Assembly: GCA_002343455.1 (NCBI GenBank)
Contig: DDSR01000108.1
Span: 1 to 15,269 of the forward strand
DNA length: 15,269 nt
Direction of reading: 5' to 3'
Origin: Deltaproteobacteria bacterium UBA2385
Lineage (GTDB): Bacteria; Myxococcota_A; UBA796; UBA2385
The notes below the pieces were generated by a model. It was not told the origin of the DNA, made no database searches, and saw nothing but the letters and a program-made list of their open reading frames with translations. Below, piece after piece: positions 1 to 9,752 of this stretch. The position numbers and the translations under genes are program-made. The number at the start of each line of letters is the position of its first letter. The stretch's first letter is position 1.

Positions 1-1739
1 ACCCTGACCTCGCCGTCGCTGCCGCTCCAGCTCACCACCCGCCCCGCCGCGTCCCGCCCCAGGCTCAGCTCGATCCGCCCCGCCCGGACCCCTCGGATCA
101 GCCCCGCCGCGTCCCGGGTCAGCTCCACCGTGCGCCCCGAGACCTGCAGCTGCCGCACCCGGCCGCCGGCGTCCCGGACGAAGCGCACCTCACCCAGCCG
201 GGTCAGCGCCAGGTTCAAGTCGCGCTGCAGGACCAGGCTCTCCTCCCCCAGGTCCACCTGGACCACCTCGCCCATCGAGTCCCGCCGCAGGCGCAGCTCG
301 CTGCCGTCCGCCCAGCGCAGGGCCGCCAGCCGCGAGAGGCCGTCCCGGACCAGGGCCACCGACTGGCCATCCGAGGCCCGCAGCCGGCTCAGCTCTCCCC
401 TCCCCCCCCGGTCCAGCTCCACCGACTGGCCGCGATCGTCGCTCAGCCCGACCAGCCGCCCGGCGCCGTCCCGCCGCAGGTCCAGCCGGTTGTCTCCGGG
501 GCCCCCCAGGCGGGTGAGCCGCCCCAGCAGGTCCCGATCCAGCCGCAAGCGAGCGCCGGTCCGGGTCTGGACGGCCTCGATGGCCCCCGAGGCGCTCCGA
601 TCCAGCCGCACCTCGTTTCCCCCCGGGTCCAGGATGCGCCGCACCCGGCCCAGCGCATCCCGCTGCAGCCGGACCACCGCCCCGACCGGGTCGATCAGCT
701 CCTCGATCCGCCCGGCGCCATCCCGACGGAGCGCCCATGGCATCGCGCCCCGCCCCACGCCTGTCAAGCGCCCCTCCGCGTCGCGCGTCCAGGTGTGGAC
801 CCGCCCGCCGGGGTCCTCGACGCCGACCACCTGGCCGGCGGGGTCCCGCCTCCAGGTCCAGATCCCCCCCGAGGGATCCGAGGCCCGCTTCACCCTCCCC
901 TCCGGGTCCTGCTCCACCCACCAGGGGCGGCTGCCGGCGTCGTCCACCTCGACCCGGTCCTCCTTCCAGCGGACCCGGGAGCGCAGGCCGCGCGGATCCT
1001 CCCAGCCGATCAGCCGTCGTGTTCCGACGGTCTGATACCAGGCCACCGTCTGCCGCCCCGAGCTGTCCGAGACCCGCACCTGCTCCTCGCCCACGGCCTC
1101 ACCGGGACGGATCTGCACCACCGTGGGGGCCCCGTCCGGCCCGTTGACCCGCAGATCTCCGTCCTGCCAGAGCACCCGCAGGGACTGCCCGCGATCGGGC
1201 CCGTCCAGCAGGGCGACCCGGTTGAAGGCGTCCCACTCGATCACCAGCACCGAGCCGTCGGGCCAGTCCACCCGCACCGGTCGGCCCATCGCATCGCCCC
1301 GCAGGCGGACCCGCCCCCCCTGGCGGTCGACCAGCTCGACCAGCGCCCCCTCCTGCCAGGCCCAGCGGGGCCCGCTGGCCACGATCTCCCGCCCCGTCTG
1401 GTCGGCGCGCCGGTTGATCTCGTCCTGGCGCACCCACTCGCCGCCCTCGATGCTCATCCGGAGGTGCGCCGGCACCGGGTTGTCGTCGATCAGCGCGGTC
1501 GGATCCTCGCCCTTCAGCGCCTGCTCTCCCCGCCGCCAGCCGCCCGCCTCCCAGACGAAGGCACCGGCCGCCCCGGGCAGCTCCAGGTAGAGGCTCCCAT
1601 CGGCTGGATCGATCAGCGCGAGCCCCCGCGGATCTTCCACGCCCGGGGGCAGAGGCCCGATCCACATCGGGCCGCTCGGTCCGAGCAGCGGCAGAGGCCG
1701 CGCCAGCGCGAGGTTCAGCCCGAGGAGGAGCAGGATCAT
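1..1739 (-). CDS. Secreted RHS/YD-repeat protein (3' end outside window)
   Basis: This minus-strand reading frame stays open from an ATG at 1739 to the left edge, giving 579 complete codons; the C-terminus is missing. The N-terminus, MILLLLGLNLALA, is a short hydrophobic export signal with no basic residue. After a roughly 230-residue leader region come many degenerate repeats of the pattern R-D-x-x-G-R-(V/L)-x-x-(L/I), such as RDPAGQVVGVEDPGGR, RDAEGRLTGV, RDALGRVRRILDPGG and RDGAGRLVGLSDDRG. These are typical YD/RHS repeats, which form a beta-helical shell in RHS and teneurin-type proteins. RHS proteins usually carry a variable C-terminal toxin or adhesion domain, but that part cannot be seen here. 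An 8-nt G run (coding strand, 402-409) lies within the repeats and the frame is coherent on both sides. Family assignment is firm; the role (toxin, adhesin or wall protein) is open. Confidence 0.85.
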   Translation of the reverse strand, partial: MILLLLGLNLALARPLPLLGPSGPMWIGPLPPGVEDPRGLALIDPADGSLYLELPGAAGAFVWEAGGWRRGEQALKGEDPTALIDDNPVPAHLRMSIEGGEWVRQDEINRRADQTGREIVASGPRWAWQEGALVELVDRQGGRVRLRGDAMGRPVRVDWPDGSVLVIEWDAFNRVALLDGPDRGQSLRVLWQDGDLRVNGPDGAPTVVQIRPGEAVGEEQVRVSDSSGRQTVAWYQTVGTRRLIGWEDPRGLRSRVRWKEDRVEVDDAGSRPWWVEQDPEGRVKRASDPSGGIWTWRRDPAGQVVGVEDPGGRVHTWTRDAEGRLTGVGRGAMPWALRRDGAGRIEELIDPVGAVVRLQRDALGRVRRILDPGGNEVRLDRSASGAIEAVQTRTGARLRLDRDLLGRLTRLGGPGDNRLDLRRDGAGRLVGLSDDRGQSVELDRGGRGELSRLRASDGQSVALVRDGLSRLAALRWADGSELRLRRDSMGEVVQVDLGEESLVLQRDLNLALTRLGEVRFVRDAGGRVRQLQVSGRTVELTRDAAGLIRGVRAGRIELSLGRDAAGRVVSWSGSDGEVR

Positions 1740-1745
1740 CGGCGC

Positions 1746-1751
1746 TTCTTA
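1746..1751 (-). promoter_or_regulatory. Candidate -10 box of the RHS gene, leaderless spacing
   Basis: On the minus strand GCTAAGAA sits so that TAAGAA ends 6 nt before the ATG at 1739. A start site about 7 nt downstream of a -10 box would fall on the start codon itself. No Shine-Dalgarno sequence is visible before this ATG, and no convincing -35 was found. The last base of the hexamer is A rather than the preferred T, so the match is partial. Confidence 0.4.
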
Positions 1752-1791
1752 GCCTGGGGCCGGGCTCCCGAATAGCCAACAAGGCAGACCG

Positions 1792-1811
1792 GGGCGCGAT
1801 TCATCGCGCCC
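1792..1811 (-). terminator. Hairpin after the reductase gene
   Basis: A perfect 8-bp stem (GGGCGCGA / TCGCGCCC) with a 4-nt loop lies 5 nt downstream of the stop codon at 1817. There is no clean U-tract; the following minus-strand bases include CTTGTT. The position between the end of one operon and the start of the next gene supports a terminator or 3'-end stabilising hairpin. Confidence 0.55.
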
Positions 1812-1816
1812 TCCCC

Positions 1817-3880
<2,064 letters not shown>

Positions 3881-4663
3881 TTAGCCCGCTTGCTGCTCCG
3901 ACACCCAGGCCACGATCTCGCCTCGCACCCGCTCGGTCGCCTCCCAGAGCACCGAGTGGGTGCAGCCCTCCATCCAGACCAGCCGGCAGTCCGGCAGCAC
4001 CCGACCAAGGCGCTCACCCCGATCTCGGATGTCCGAGGCCTCCCCGTAGATCGCCAGCACCGGACACCGGACCTCGGCGAGCCGCGCGTCGCTCCAGGCC
4101 GCTGTGGCCTCCAGGTCGGCCACCAGGCTGGTCCCCTCGACCAGAGCGGCGGCGGTCTGGGCGAGGCGGTTGCGCTTACGCTCGCTGTGTCGGCCCAGCC
4201 AGTCGGCGAACTGGAGCTGGATCTGCTCGTCCCGCTCCCTGCCCTGCAACCGCAGGGTCCGGCCCATCTGCGCGCCGAAGCGCCCGTCCGGCAGGTGGGC
4301 GTCGACCAGCACCAGGCTCTGTACTCGCTCGGGGTGCGCCCGCGCGAAAGCCAGCGCCAGCATCCCCCCCATGCTGTTGCCAACCAGGTGTACCGGCTCG
4401 AGGGCCTCGCAGGCATCCAGCAGAGCTGCCAGATCGGCCACCAGGCTGTCCAGGTCGTACCCAGCGGCGGGCCGCTCGCTGCGCCCGTGCCCCCGCAGAT
4501 CGTAGAGCAGCACCGGAGCCACGGCCGCCACCGCCGGGGCCACCGAGAAGTACCAGCTCGACAGGTTGTCCATCACCACGCCGTGCAGGAAGACGACCGT
4601 GGGAGGGCCCGCGCCCAGCCGCTGCACGTGGTGCCGCATACCGCGGATCAAGACCTCAGCCAT
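3881..4663 (-). CDS. Alpha/beta hydrolase (putative thioesterase or esterase), copy 1
   Basis: A 260-residue alpha/beta hydrolase with a complete apparent triad: the nucleophile elbow GNSMGG puts Ser97 at its centre, Asp211 lies in YGEASDIRD and His236 in EGCTHSVLW. The oxyanion-hole HG is at residues 27-28, and YDLRGHGRSERP is the usual family signature. No signal peptide is seen, so it is cytoplasmic. Its ATG overlaps the stop of the upstream hydrolase gene by 8 nt, and a good Shine-Dalgarno GGAGG lies 6 nt before the start. It is clearly paralogous to the neighbour at 4656-5408; both share HGxxxxNLxxWY and the YDLRGHGRSERP block, suggesting tandem duplication. Sitting downstream of an acyl carrier protein, it may hydrolyse or transfer an ACP-bound acyl group; this is inferred from context only. 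Confidence 0.85.
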   Translation of the reverse strand: MAEVLIRGMRHHVQRLGAGPPTVVFLHGVVMDNLSSWYFSVAPAVAAVAPVLLYDLRGHGRSERPAAGYDLDSLVADLAALLDACEALEPVHLVGNSMGGMLALAFARAHPERVQSLVLVDAHLPDGRFGAQMGRTLRLQGRERDEQIQLQFADWLGRHSERKRNRLAQTAAALVEGTSLVADLEATAAWSDARLAEVRCPVLAIYGEASDIRDRGERLGRVLPDCRLVWMEGCTHSVLWEATERVRGEIVAWVSEQQAG

Positions 4664-5408
4664 CGGCGGCCTCCAGGTGCTCGCCGATCAACGCCGCCAG
4701 GGGCCGGGCGGCTTCCAGAGGCAGGAAGTGCCCCCCGGGGAGCAGCTCCACCCGAACGCCGGGGGCGAGCGCGTGCACCCGAGCCGCCTGGGCGGAGCAG
4801 GGCGAGGCAGCGCCGAAGATGATCATCGTCTCCCTACCTAGGCTAGTTAGGGAGCTATCCGGCACGCCCGCCCGCTCCGCCAACACCGCCAGGAGCTCGG
4901 TCTGGCTGGCCAGGGCGACCATGCCCTCCAGCATCCGCCGAGCCCGCCGACCGCCGAGCTCCAGCCCCGCCGGCAGGCTGGCCAGCATCTCCTCTGGAGT
5001 GCGGGAGAGGAAGGCCTCGATCTCCCCCAGGTCGCCCGGCGCCAACGGAGGCTCGACCAGGACCAGGCGCCTCACCCGCTCCGGGTGGCGCAGCCTGAGC
5101 TCCAGCCCGATCAAGGCCCCGTAGCTGTGCCCGACCAGGTCGACCCGCTCCAGCCCCAGCGCGTCCAACAAGCCCAGCAGATCCGCGGCCATCGCCGACA
5201 CGCTGTAGCCCGACAACGGCCGCTCGCTGCGCCCGTGCCCGCGCAGATCGTAGCAGATCACTCGGCGGTGCTCGGCCAGCAGCGACCCCGCTCCAAGGTA
5301 CCAGGTCGCGAGGTTTCCGAGCAGCAGCCCGTGAACGGCCACAACCGCCGGCCCCTGACCCAGCTCCGCGACGTTGAGCCGGACCCCGTTGGCTAAGACC
5401 GCAGGCAC
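4656..5408 (-). CDS. Alpha/beta hydrolase, copy 2, canonical acid not visible
   Basis: A 250-residue alpha/beta hydrolase starting at GTG, with the start overlapping the end of the ACP gene by 16 nt. The nucleophile elbow GHSYGA gives Ser95, and GGHFLP gives His227. The loop that carries the catalytic Asp in its paralogue (YGEASD) here reads FGAASPCS, with no acidic residue. Glu119, in VLVEPPL after the preceding strand, could take over, as in hydrolases that place the acid after strand 6; otherwise the protein may be an acyltransferase-like or weakened variant. No signal peptide. Translational coupling to both neighbours argues that it works with the ACP. The family call is secure; catalytic competence and substrate are not. 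Confidence 0.85.
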   Translation of the reverse strand: MPAVLANGVRLNVAELGQGPAVVAVHGLLLGNLATWYLGAGSLLAEHRRVICYDLRGHGRSERPLSGYSVSAMAADLLGLLDALGLERVDLVGHSYGALIGLELRLRHPERVRRLVLVEPPLAPGDLGEIEAFLSRTPEEMLASLPAGLELGGRRARRMLEGMVALASQTELLAVLAERAGVPDSSLTSLGRETMIIFGAASPCSAQAARVHALAPGVRVELLPGGHFLPLEAARPLAALIGEHLEAADG

Positions 5409-5692
5409 GATTCCACGTAGTCGACCAGCTCGCCGACGGTCAGGCCGATGATCCGGTCCAGCTCCATCCCCGCCAGCCAGCCGACGAAGTCCACCCGCTC
5501 GCCCCAGACCTGCTGCACCCGCTCGGCCAGGGCCACGAATTCGATGCTCTCCAGCTCCAGATCATCGCCGAAGGACGTCTCCCGGCTGATCTCAACCTGC
5601 TGGATCCACTCCTCACCGACCACCTCGCGCACCAGCGTGGCGATCGTCTGGAGCACATCGGTCGGGAGCACATCCTCGGGGGGCGGGGTCAT
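5393..5692 (-). CDS. Acyl carrier protein
   Basis: A 99-residue acidic helical protein of the phosphopantetheine-binding family. The motif DDLELESIEFVALAE (about residues 43-57) matches the carrier-protein consensus, with Ser49 as the expected attachment site for the 4'-phosphopantetheine arm. It is longer than a primary fatty-acid ACP (about 78 aa), with a proline-rich N-terminal tail, so it is probably a specialised carrier rather than the housekeeping AcpP. It is the first gene of the four-gene operon and its end overlaps the next gene by 16 nt. No ketosynthase or ligase that would load it is encoded here, so loading must come from elsewhere. Confidence 0.88.
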   Translation of the reverse strand: MTPPPEDVLPTDVLQTIATLVREVVGEEWIQQVEISRETSFGDDLELESIEFVALAERVQQVWGERVDFVGWLAGMELDRIIGLTVGELVDYVESCLRS

Positions 5693-5716
5693 CGGGGCGT
5701 CCAGGGTGAAGGCGCC

Positions 5717-5722
5717 CCGATA
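5717..5722 (-). promoter_or_regulatory. Possible -10 box of the ACP operon
   Basis: On the minus strand TGCTATCGG resembles an extended -10 and shares the GCTA start of other candidate boxes in this window. It would give a leader of about 18 nt before the ATG at 5692. The last base is G instead of T and no -35 is recognised, so this is tentative. Confidence 0.25.
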
Positions 5723-5823
5723 GCACGCGCCGCCCGCTTTGGCTCAGCCCGGGCACCGGCCATCACCAGCTCGCCCCTGGCGCCCTGTGGCGGACCGTCT
5801 TCGGGCGGGCGCCCGCCCGTACG

Positions 5824-6072
5824 ATGCAGGACCCGGCGCTGGCCTCCCGTCCAAGCTTCGCCCCAGTGCTCCACGGCGGCCAGTTCTGGATCCGCTGGTT
5901 TCCCTGCCGCTCGCGGTTGACCGGGCGGCGCTGCTATCGGACCCTGGTCGCCAGGAACATCGCCAACGAGAGCCACCCCGACCTCGAACTCCGCGAACGC
6001 ATCCTCAGCGCGCAGAGCCAGGCGCTTCGGCCCTTCCTGGAGCGGGCCAGCCGAGCTACGGGGCGAGGCTGA
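5824..6072 (+). CDS. Small hypothetical protein, uncertain
   Basis: A plus-strand frame from ATG 5824 encodes 82 residues. About 85-90% of its codons end in G or C, like the real genes here. The C-terminal part (HPDLELRERILSAQSQALRPFLERAS) would form an amphipathic helix. I do not recognise a family. The N-terminal half is Arg/Trp/Cys-rich and no ribosome binding site precedes the ATG. The frame stays open upstream to a stop at 5707 but contains no earlier ATG or GTG. It lies between two minus-strand genes; without it, 5693-6104 would be a 412-nt gap. It may be a genuine small gene, a decayed remnant, or chance. Confidence 0.35.
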   Translation: MQDPALASRPSFAPVLHGGQFWIRWFPCRSRLTGRRCYRTLVARNIANESHPDLELRERILSAQSQALRPFLERASRATGRG

Positions 6073-6104
6073 GAACCCTCCGAGCTGCCCCGCCGTCGTT
6101 CGGC

Positions 6105-8159
6105 TCAGGCCTTGCGCGGCTTGCGGGTCGCCCAGGCCAGGGCCATCATGAGCCCGATCGGCAAGGCAGGCGCCGCCATGGTCCCCAGCATCACCACCAG
6201 GCCGACCCAGAACCCGAAGTCGTCCCGCTCCTCCTTGCCAAGGTCAGGCCGGCTGAGCTGGAAGCCGAGCTCCTCGGAGGCCTCGCGCCGCGCCTCCCCG
6301 TAGCGAGCCAGGCCCTCGACGGGGACCTGGTCGTCCAGGACCTCCAGCTCGTGGCGCAGGGTGAAGACCTGGGTGCCGTCGGACAGCTCCTGACGCGAGA
6401 TCTTCCGTGTGTAGCGGAACCAGGGGTTCTCGGTGCTGGCGTCGTCGGCCTCGAGGTCCCAGGTGGAGGGCGCCACGATGACGATGTCGTCGACCTCGTG
6501 AAGCCGCTCGGGCAAGGCCAGGGGCACCTTTCGAGACGGGTCCTCCTGCACGGGGAGCAGCCGCATCAGCTCGGGCTCGTAGAGGTCGAAGAGGTACCAG
6601 TCGCCCTCCTCCGTCCACCCACCGTCCAGGCGATAGCCCTCGCTCACACACAGGCGGTTCGCGTCCCGGTCGTCCTCGACCTGGACCTCCCGCAGCGGGG
6701 TGATCTGCAGGTCCGGTCTGCGGTAGTAGGCGAGGTAGCGCTCCTGGAGCTGCTCGGGGGTCGTGTCGGCCAGGCTCGCTCGAAACCCCTCGGCCCGGCC
6801 TCCTTCGCTGCAGGTGTTCACGGCGAGGTCGATGCTGTCCTCGTCGTCCACGGTGTACATCGTGCGGGTGCGCAGGCTGCCGGAGCTGGCCGAGTCCCGC
6901 TCCACGTCCACAAGTCCGGTCTCGCCCGAGCGGACCAGCAGCGCCTTGCCGTAGTCGGGCACGTACAGATCCACCCCGCCGCCCTGGTGCCGGCGCGTGG
7001 GATCCACGAAGCGCAGGCGCCCGTCCAGCTCGACGGCGACGATGACGTGGTCGAAGTCGTTCGGAGCGGGCAGCCATCGAGCCAGCGCCGACCGCTCCCG
7101 AGTGTTCACCAGGGCGGGCCAGGCGCTCAGCCCGCGGGCCCGCAGCAGGGCCACCAGGAGCAGCGTCTTGTCCTTGCAGTCGCCGTATCGCCGCCGCAGG
7201 ACCAGCTCGGGGGGCCGAGGGTGGAAGGAGCCGGCGCCGACCTCGACCCCGAAGTAGCGCACCTCCTCTTGCACCCATCGCACGGCGGCCGCGTAGACCT
7301 CCGCAGGCGAGGCGTCTGCAGGCGCGAGCTCGCGCGCGACGGTCTCCACCTCGGCGCCGGGCTCGTCCTCCAGCCGGTAGCGCTGCAGCGACCAGTCCAC
7401 GACCGCGGCCCAGTCCGGGTAGGTGCTGACCTGGACCCAGGGCCAGACCACGTGGTCGACCGGCGCGCCCGAGGGGGCCTCGACGCCGGCCACCTGCTGC
7501 AGATCCCAGCGCAGCTCGATACGATCGCCCAGGCGGGACTCGGTGGGGGCGGACACCTCCCCGTGCAGGCCCACGAACAGTGGCCTCTCGGCCGGGTAGA
7601 GGACGCGCAGCCGACGCATGGCCACCGGCACCGACCAGGCCATGCTCCAGCTCTCGGCGGCATGGCCGTCGAACAATGGATTCTCCTCGTACACGGTCCA
7701 GGCACCGCGTACAGTGTCGCCCACACGGATGTCCTCGGGCACGACGACCAGGGTCGAGCGTCCATCGAGGATGTGCTGCCACAGATCGCTCTCCCGCTGG
7801 ATCTGGACCGCCTCGGCGGTCGCGAGGCGGTCCTGCCAGGCCCCCTCGCGCCACACCTCCAGGCGATGCATCTCCACCCGGGCAGAGGCGGCGTCGTACT
7901 CCACCTCGATCCGCGAGAGCTCGTCCAGCGCCTCGGCGGTCACGATCCGGAAGACCCGCTCCTGGTAGAGGCCGACCGCGCCTCCCTCCTCCAGCAGGGC
8001 CTGGTTGTCGACGAGCAGGTACTGCGAGGAGGGGCGCACCGCCCCCTGGGGTTCGGACACACCCAGGTCGACCTCCGAGGGCACCACCCAATCCGGCACC
8101 GGACCCAGCGGAGGCGGAGCGGCGAAAGCGAGACGCAAGGCGAGCAGGAACAAGAGCAT
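6105..8159 (-). CDS. DUF3857 and transglutaminase-like protein with C-terminal membrane anchor
   Basis: A 684-residue envelope protein. It opens with a short uncharged signal (MLLFLLALRLAFA, cleavage near residue 14). Residues about 40-240 match the beta-rich DUF3857 type, and residues about 275-400 form a transglutaminase/papain-like domain with Cys328 (RYGDCKDKT), His371 (NDFDHVIV) and Asp386 (FVDPT), a complete Cys-His-Asp triad. A beta-rich region follows, then one hydrophobic segment at about 649-676 with a basic tail (TRKPRKA), consistent with an inner-membrane anchor and a periplasmic body. Proteins of this architecture are common in Bacteroidota and Myxococcota; their substrates are mostly unknown, with peptidase, cross-linking or structural roles possible. 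It is transcribed divergently from the lipoprotein gene at 8218, with 58 nt between the starts. Confidence 0.88.
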   Translation of the reverse strand: MLLFLLALRLAFAAPPPLGPVPDWVVPSEVDLGVSEPQGAVRPSSQYLLVDNQALLEEGGAVGLYQERVFRIVTAEALDELSRIEVEYDAASARVEMHRLEVWREGAWQDRLATAEAVQIQRESDLWQHILDGRSTLVVVPEDIRVGDTVRGAWTVYEENPLFDGHAAESWSMAWSVPVAMRRLRVLYPAERPLFVGLHGEVSAPTESRLGDRIELRWDLQQVAGVEAPSGAPVDHVVWPWVQVSTYPDWAAVVDWSLQRYRLEDEPGAEVETVARELAPADASPAEVYAAAVRWVQEEVRYFGVEVGAGSFHPRPPELVLRRRYGDCKDKTLLLVALLRARGLSAWPALVNTRERSALARWLPAPNDFDHVIVAVELDGRLRFVDPTRRHQGGGVDLYVPDYGKALLVRSGETGLVDVERDSASSGSLRTRTMYTVDDEDSIDLAVNTCSEGGRAEGFRASLADTTPEQLQERYLAYYRRPDLQITPLREVQVEDDRDANRLCVSEGYRLDGGWTEEGDWYLFDLYEPELMRLLPVQEDPSRKVPLALPERLHEVDDIVIVAPSTWDLEADDASTENPWFRYTRKISRQELSDGTQVFTLRHELEVLDDQVPVEGLARYGEARREASEELGFQLSRPDLGKEERDDFGFWVGLVVMLGTMAAPALPIGLMMALAWATRKPRKA

Positions 8160-8164
8160 GGCCC

Positions 8165-8170
8165 ACTCTA
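8165..8170 (-). promoter_or_regulatory. Candidate -10 box of the DUF3857 gene
   Basis: TAGAGT on the minus strand matches TANNNT and ends 5 nt before the ATG at 8159. This spacing leaves no room for a Shine-Dalgarno sequence and fits a leaderless or near-leaderless transcript. No clear -35 is seen. Confidence 0.4.
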
Positions 8171-8205
8171 CTTCAGGTGCCGCGAGGCGCGCGCGGACCT
8201 CGTGC

Positions 8206-8211
8206 TACCTT
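8206..8211 (+). promoter_or_regulatory. Candidate extended -10 box of the HExxH lipoprotein gene
   Basis: TGCTACCTT provides an extended -10 (TGC before TACCTT, matching TANNNT). It ends 6 nt before the ATG at 8218, placing transcription start at or next to the start codon. No Shine-Dalgarno sequence is present. It shares the 58-nt divergent region with the oppositely oriented box at 8165-8170. Confidence 0.5.
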
Positions 8212-8217
8212 GTCCCC

Positions 8218-9693
8218 ATGTGGTTGTATCTGCTCCTATCCTGCCACCCCTGCACTCTGACGGACTGGGGCGACATGACGCTCCAGGCCGACGAAGACGT
8301 GCCCGCCAGCACCGTCGAGCGCGTGGCGGCCCAGCTGGAGCAGTTCATCGACTGGACGGGGCGGGAGCAGAGCTGCGTGCAGGGCATCACCCTGCGCAGC
8401 GACTACGACGTGGTGCACGGCGGCTACGCCCAGGGCTCTTTCCGCCGGGCCACCGGCGAGATCCAGGTCTCGACCGCCTTCGACGACCCCGAGTCCTCCC
8501 TGGTCCACGAGCTCTGCCACGCCATCGACCAGCAGGACGGCACCTCGCGTCGGGATCGCGACCTGTTCCCTCGCGGATCCCTGGACCGCGGCGACGGGCG
8601 GCCCGCCAAGCCCAGCGAGGTCTTCGCGCTGACCTGCGATCGTGGCCCCCAGCAGGCGACGCGCTGGCAGCTGGTCGAGCAGCAGTGCGAGGTCGCGGTC
8701 AGCGAGCTCAGCACCGCCGCGCTGCAGCGGGTGCAAGAGACCGTGTACGTCGACGCGGAGTCGGGCGCCGACTGGGGGTCGGCGACTGCCCGGGTGGAGG
8801 CGGGCCAACCCTGGGCGCTGACCGCACCCGAGCCGAACCTCTCGCTGGCCGGAATCGCCGCCGGATCCGACCATGTCGTCGTTGTCTGGAGAAGTGTCGC
8901 GGTTGAGGGGCGCGTGGTCGTCGACCACCTCGCCCCAGGCACCGGAACCCCCGAGCTCTGGCAGGAGATCGAGACCTGTGGGCCCGACCCCGACTATTGT
9001 CACGTCGAGCTGCTGCCGGGCCCTGAGGGGCCCTGGATCCACAGCCAGGGCGGCACCTCGGTGGGCGAGCGCCGGCTGTGGCGACTCTCGCCCGAAGGGG
9101 CCACCGAGACCCGCACCCCTTGCCTGAGCGACAGTTGGGACCTCGTGGTGGACGGTCAGCTGTGGAGCGCCAGCTTCATGGTCAACTACGGCCCTGTGAA
9201 CCAGGAGGCGACCCTCCAGAAGCTGGACGGCTGCGAGATCGAGACCGGGGAAGAGCGGAGCCTGGACGCCCCCACACCCCTCTTCCCGCGCATTGGTTGG
9301 GAGCTGTCCTGGGCGCCTCCGACCTTGACCTGGGTCGACCAGGCACCCGCGGTCTGGTGGCGCGGCGCCGCGCTCTCCTGGCCTGACGCCCAGGGCTGGC
9401 AGGAGCGGGAGCTGCCCACTCACCTCGACCTCGCTGCGATGGCGATCGGAGCCGAGGGCGGCTTCGAATTCCTGGTCCTGACTCCGACCGCGGACGGGCG
9501 ACGCGTCCTGGGGTTGGTCCGCTACGAGCCCATCAGCGACACCTGGTCGGCCCCTGTGTCGAGCTGTGTGGAGCTGCCGCCGCCCGATGAAGAGGCGGAG
9601 GAAGAGATCAAGCTCCTGCGAGGCCAGGACTGGTCCGCAACCGCGCACCGCACGTCAACCAGCGAGCCGTGGACAGTCGTCGAGCTGCGGTAG
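8218..9693 (+). CDS. Lipoprotein with HExxH metalloprotease-like motif and beta-rich C-terminus
   Basis: I place the start at ATG 8218, giving 491 residues, because MWLYLLLSC is a lipoprotein signal with the acylated cysteine at residue 9 and a -10-like box lies just upstream. The frame is open further 5' to an ATG at 8005, but that stretch runs antisense through the DUF3857 gene. Residues 97-101 read HELCH, an HExxH zinc motif; Glu134 (KPSEVFA) is a good candidate third ligand, as in gluzincin-type peptidases. The region from about 200 to 491 is Trp-rich with repeated beta-strand-like segments, possibly a propeller or sandwich. The conserved motif supports a surface or periplasmic metallopeptidase, but I cannot name a family. 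The cysteines at 53, 100, 140 and 157 may form disulfides. Confidence 0.8.
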   Translation: MWLYLLLSCHPCTLTDWGDMTLQADEDVPASTVERVAAQLEQFIDWTGREQSCVQGITLRSDYDVVHGGYAQGSFRRATGEIQVSTAFDDPESSLVHELCHAIDQQDGTSRRDRDLFPRGSLDRGDGRPAKPSEVFALTCDRGPQQATRWQLVEQQCEVAVSELSTAALQRVQETVYVDAESGADWGSATARVEAGQPWALTAPEPNLSLAGIAAGSDHVVVVWRSVAVEGRVVVDHLAPGTGTPELWQEIETCGPDPDYCHVELLPGPEGPWIHSQGGTSVGERRLWRLSPEGATETRTPCLSDSWDLVVDGQLWSASFMVNYGPVNQEATLQKLDGCEIETGEERSLDAPTPLFPRIGWELSWAPPTLTWVDQAPAVWWRGAALSWPDAQGWQERELPTHLDLAAMAIGAEGGFEFLVLTPTADGRRVLGLVRYEPISDTWSAPVSSCVELPPPDEEAEEEIKLLRGQDWSATAHRTSTSEPWTVVELR

Positions 9694-9730
9694 CCTCCAT
9701 CGATGCCCAGCGAGCGCGTGGCTCTCCGGC

Positions 9731-9736
9731 TACCAT
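9731..9736 (+). promoter_or_regulatory. Candidate -10 box and ribosome binding site of the ferritin-like gene
   Basis: GGCTACCAT contains TACCAT, a full TANNNT match. A transcript starting about 7 nt further on would begin at AGGAG (9743-9747), a Shine-Dalgarno sequence 5 nt before ATG 9753. The leader would be only about 10 nt. The Shine-Dalgarno decides the start at 9753 over the in-frame ATG codons at 9669 and 9735. Confidence 0.45.
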
Positions 9737-9752
9737 GCCCCCAGGAGATCCC

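Noticed and set aside
8005..8217. N-terminal extension of the HExxH lipoprotein to an upstream ATG
   Set aside because: The extra 71 residues are antisense to the DUF3857 gene start and would bury the lipoprotein signal.
5739..8906. Very long plus-strand open frame (about 1055 codons)
   Set aside because: It runs antisense through the DUF3857 gene and then out of frame through the lipoprotein gene. Its translation is low-complexity, His/Arg/Gly/Pro-rich and without motifs, as expected for a GC-rich shadow frame.
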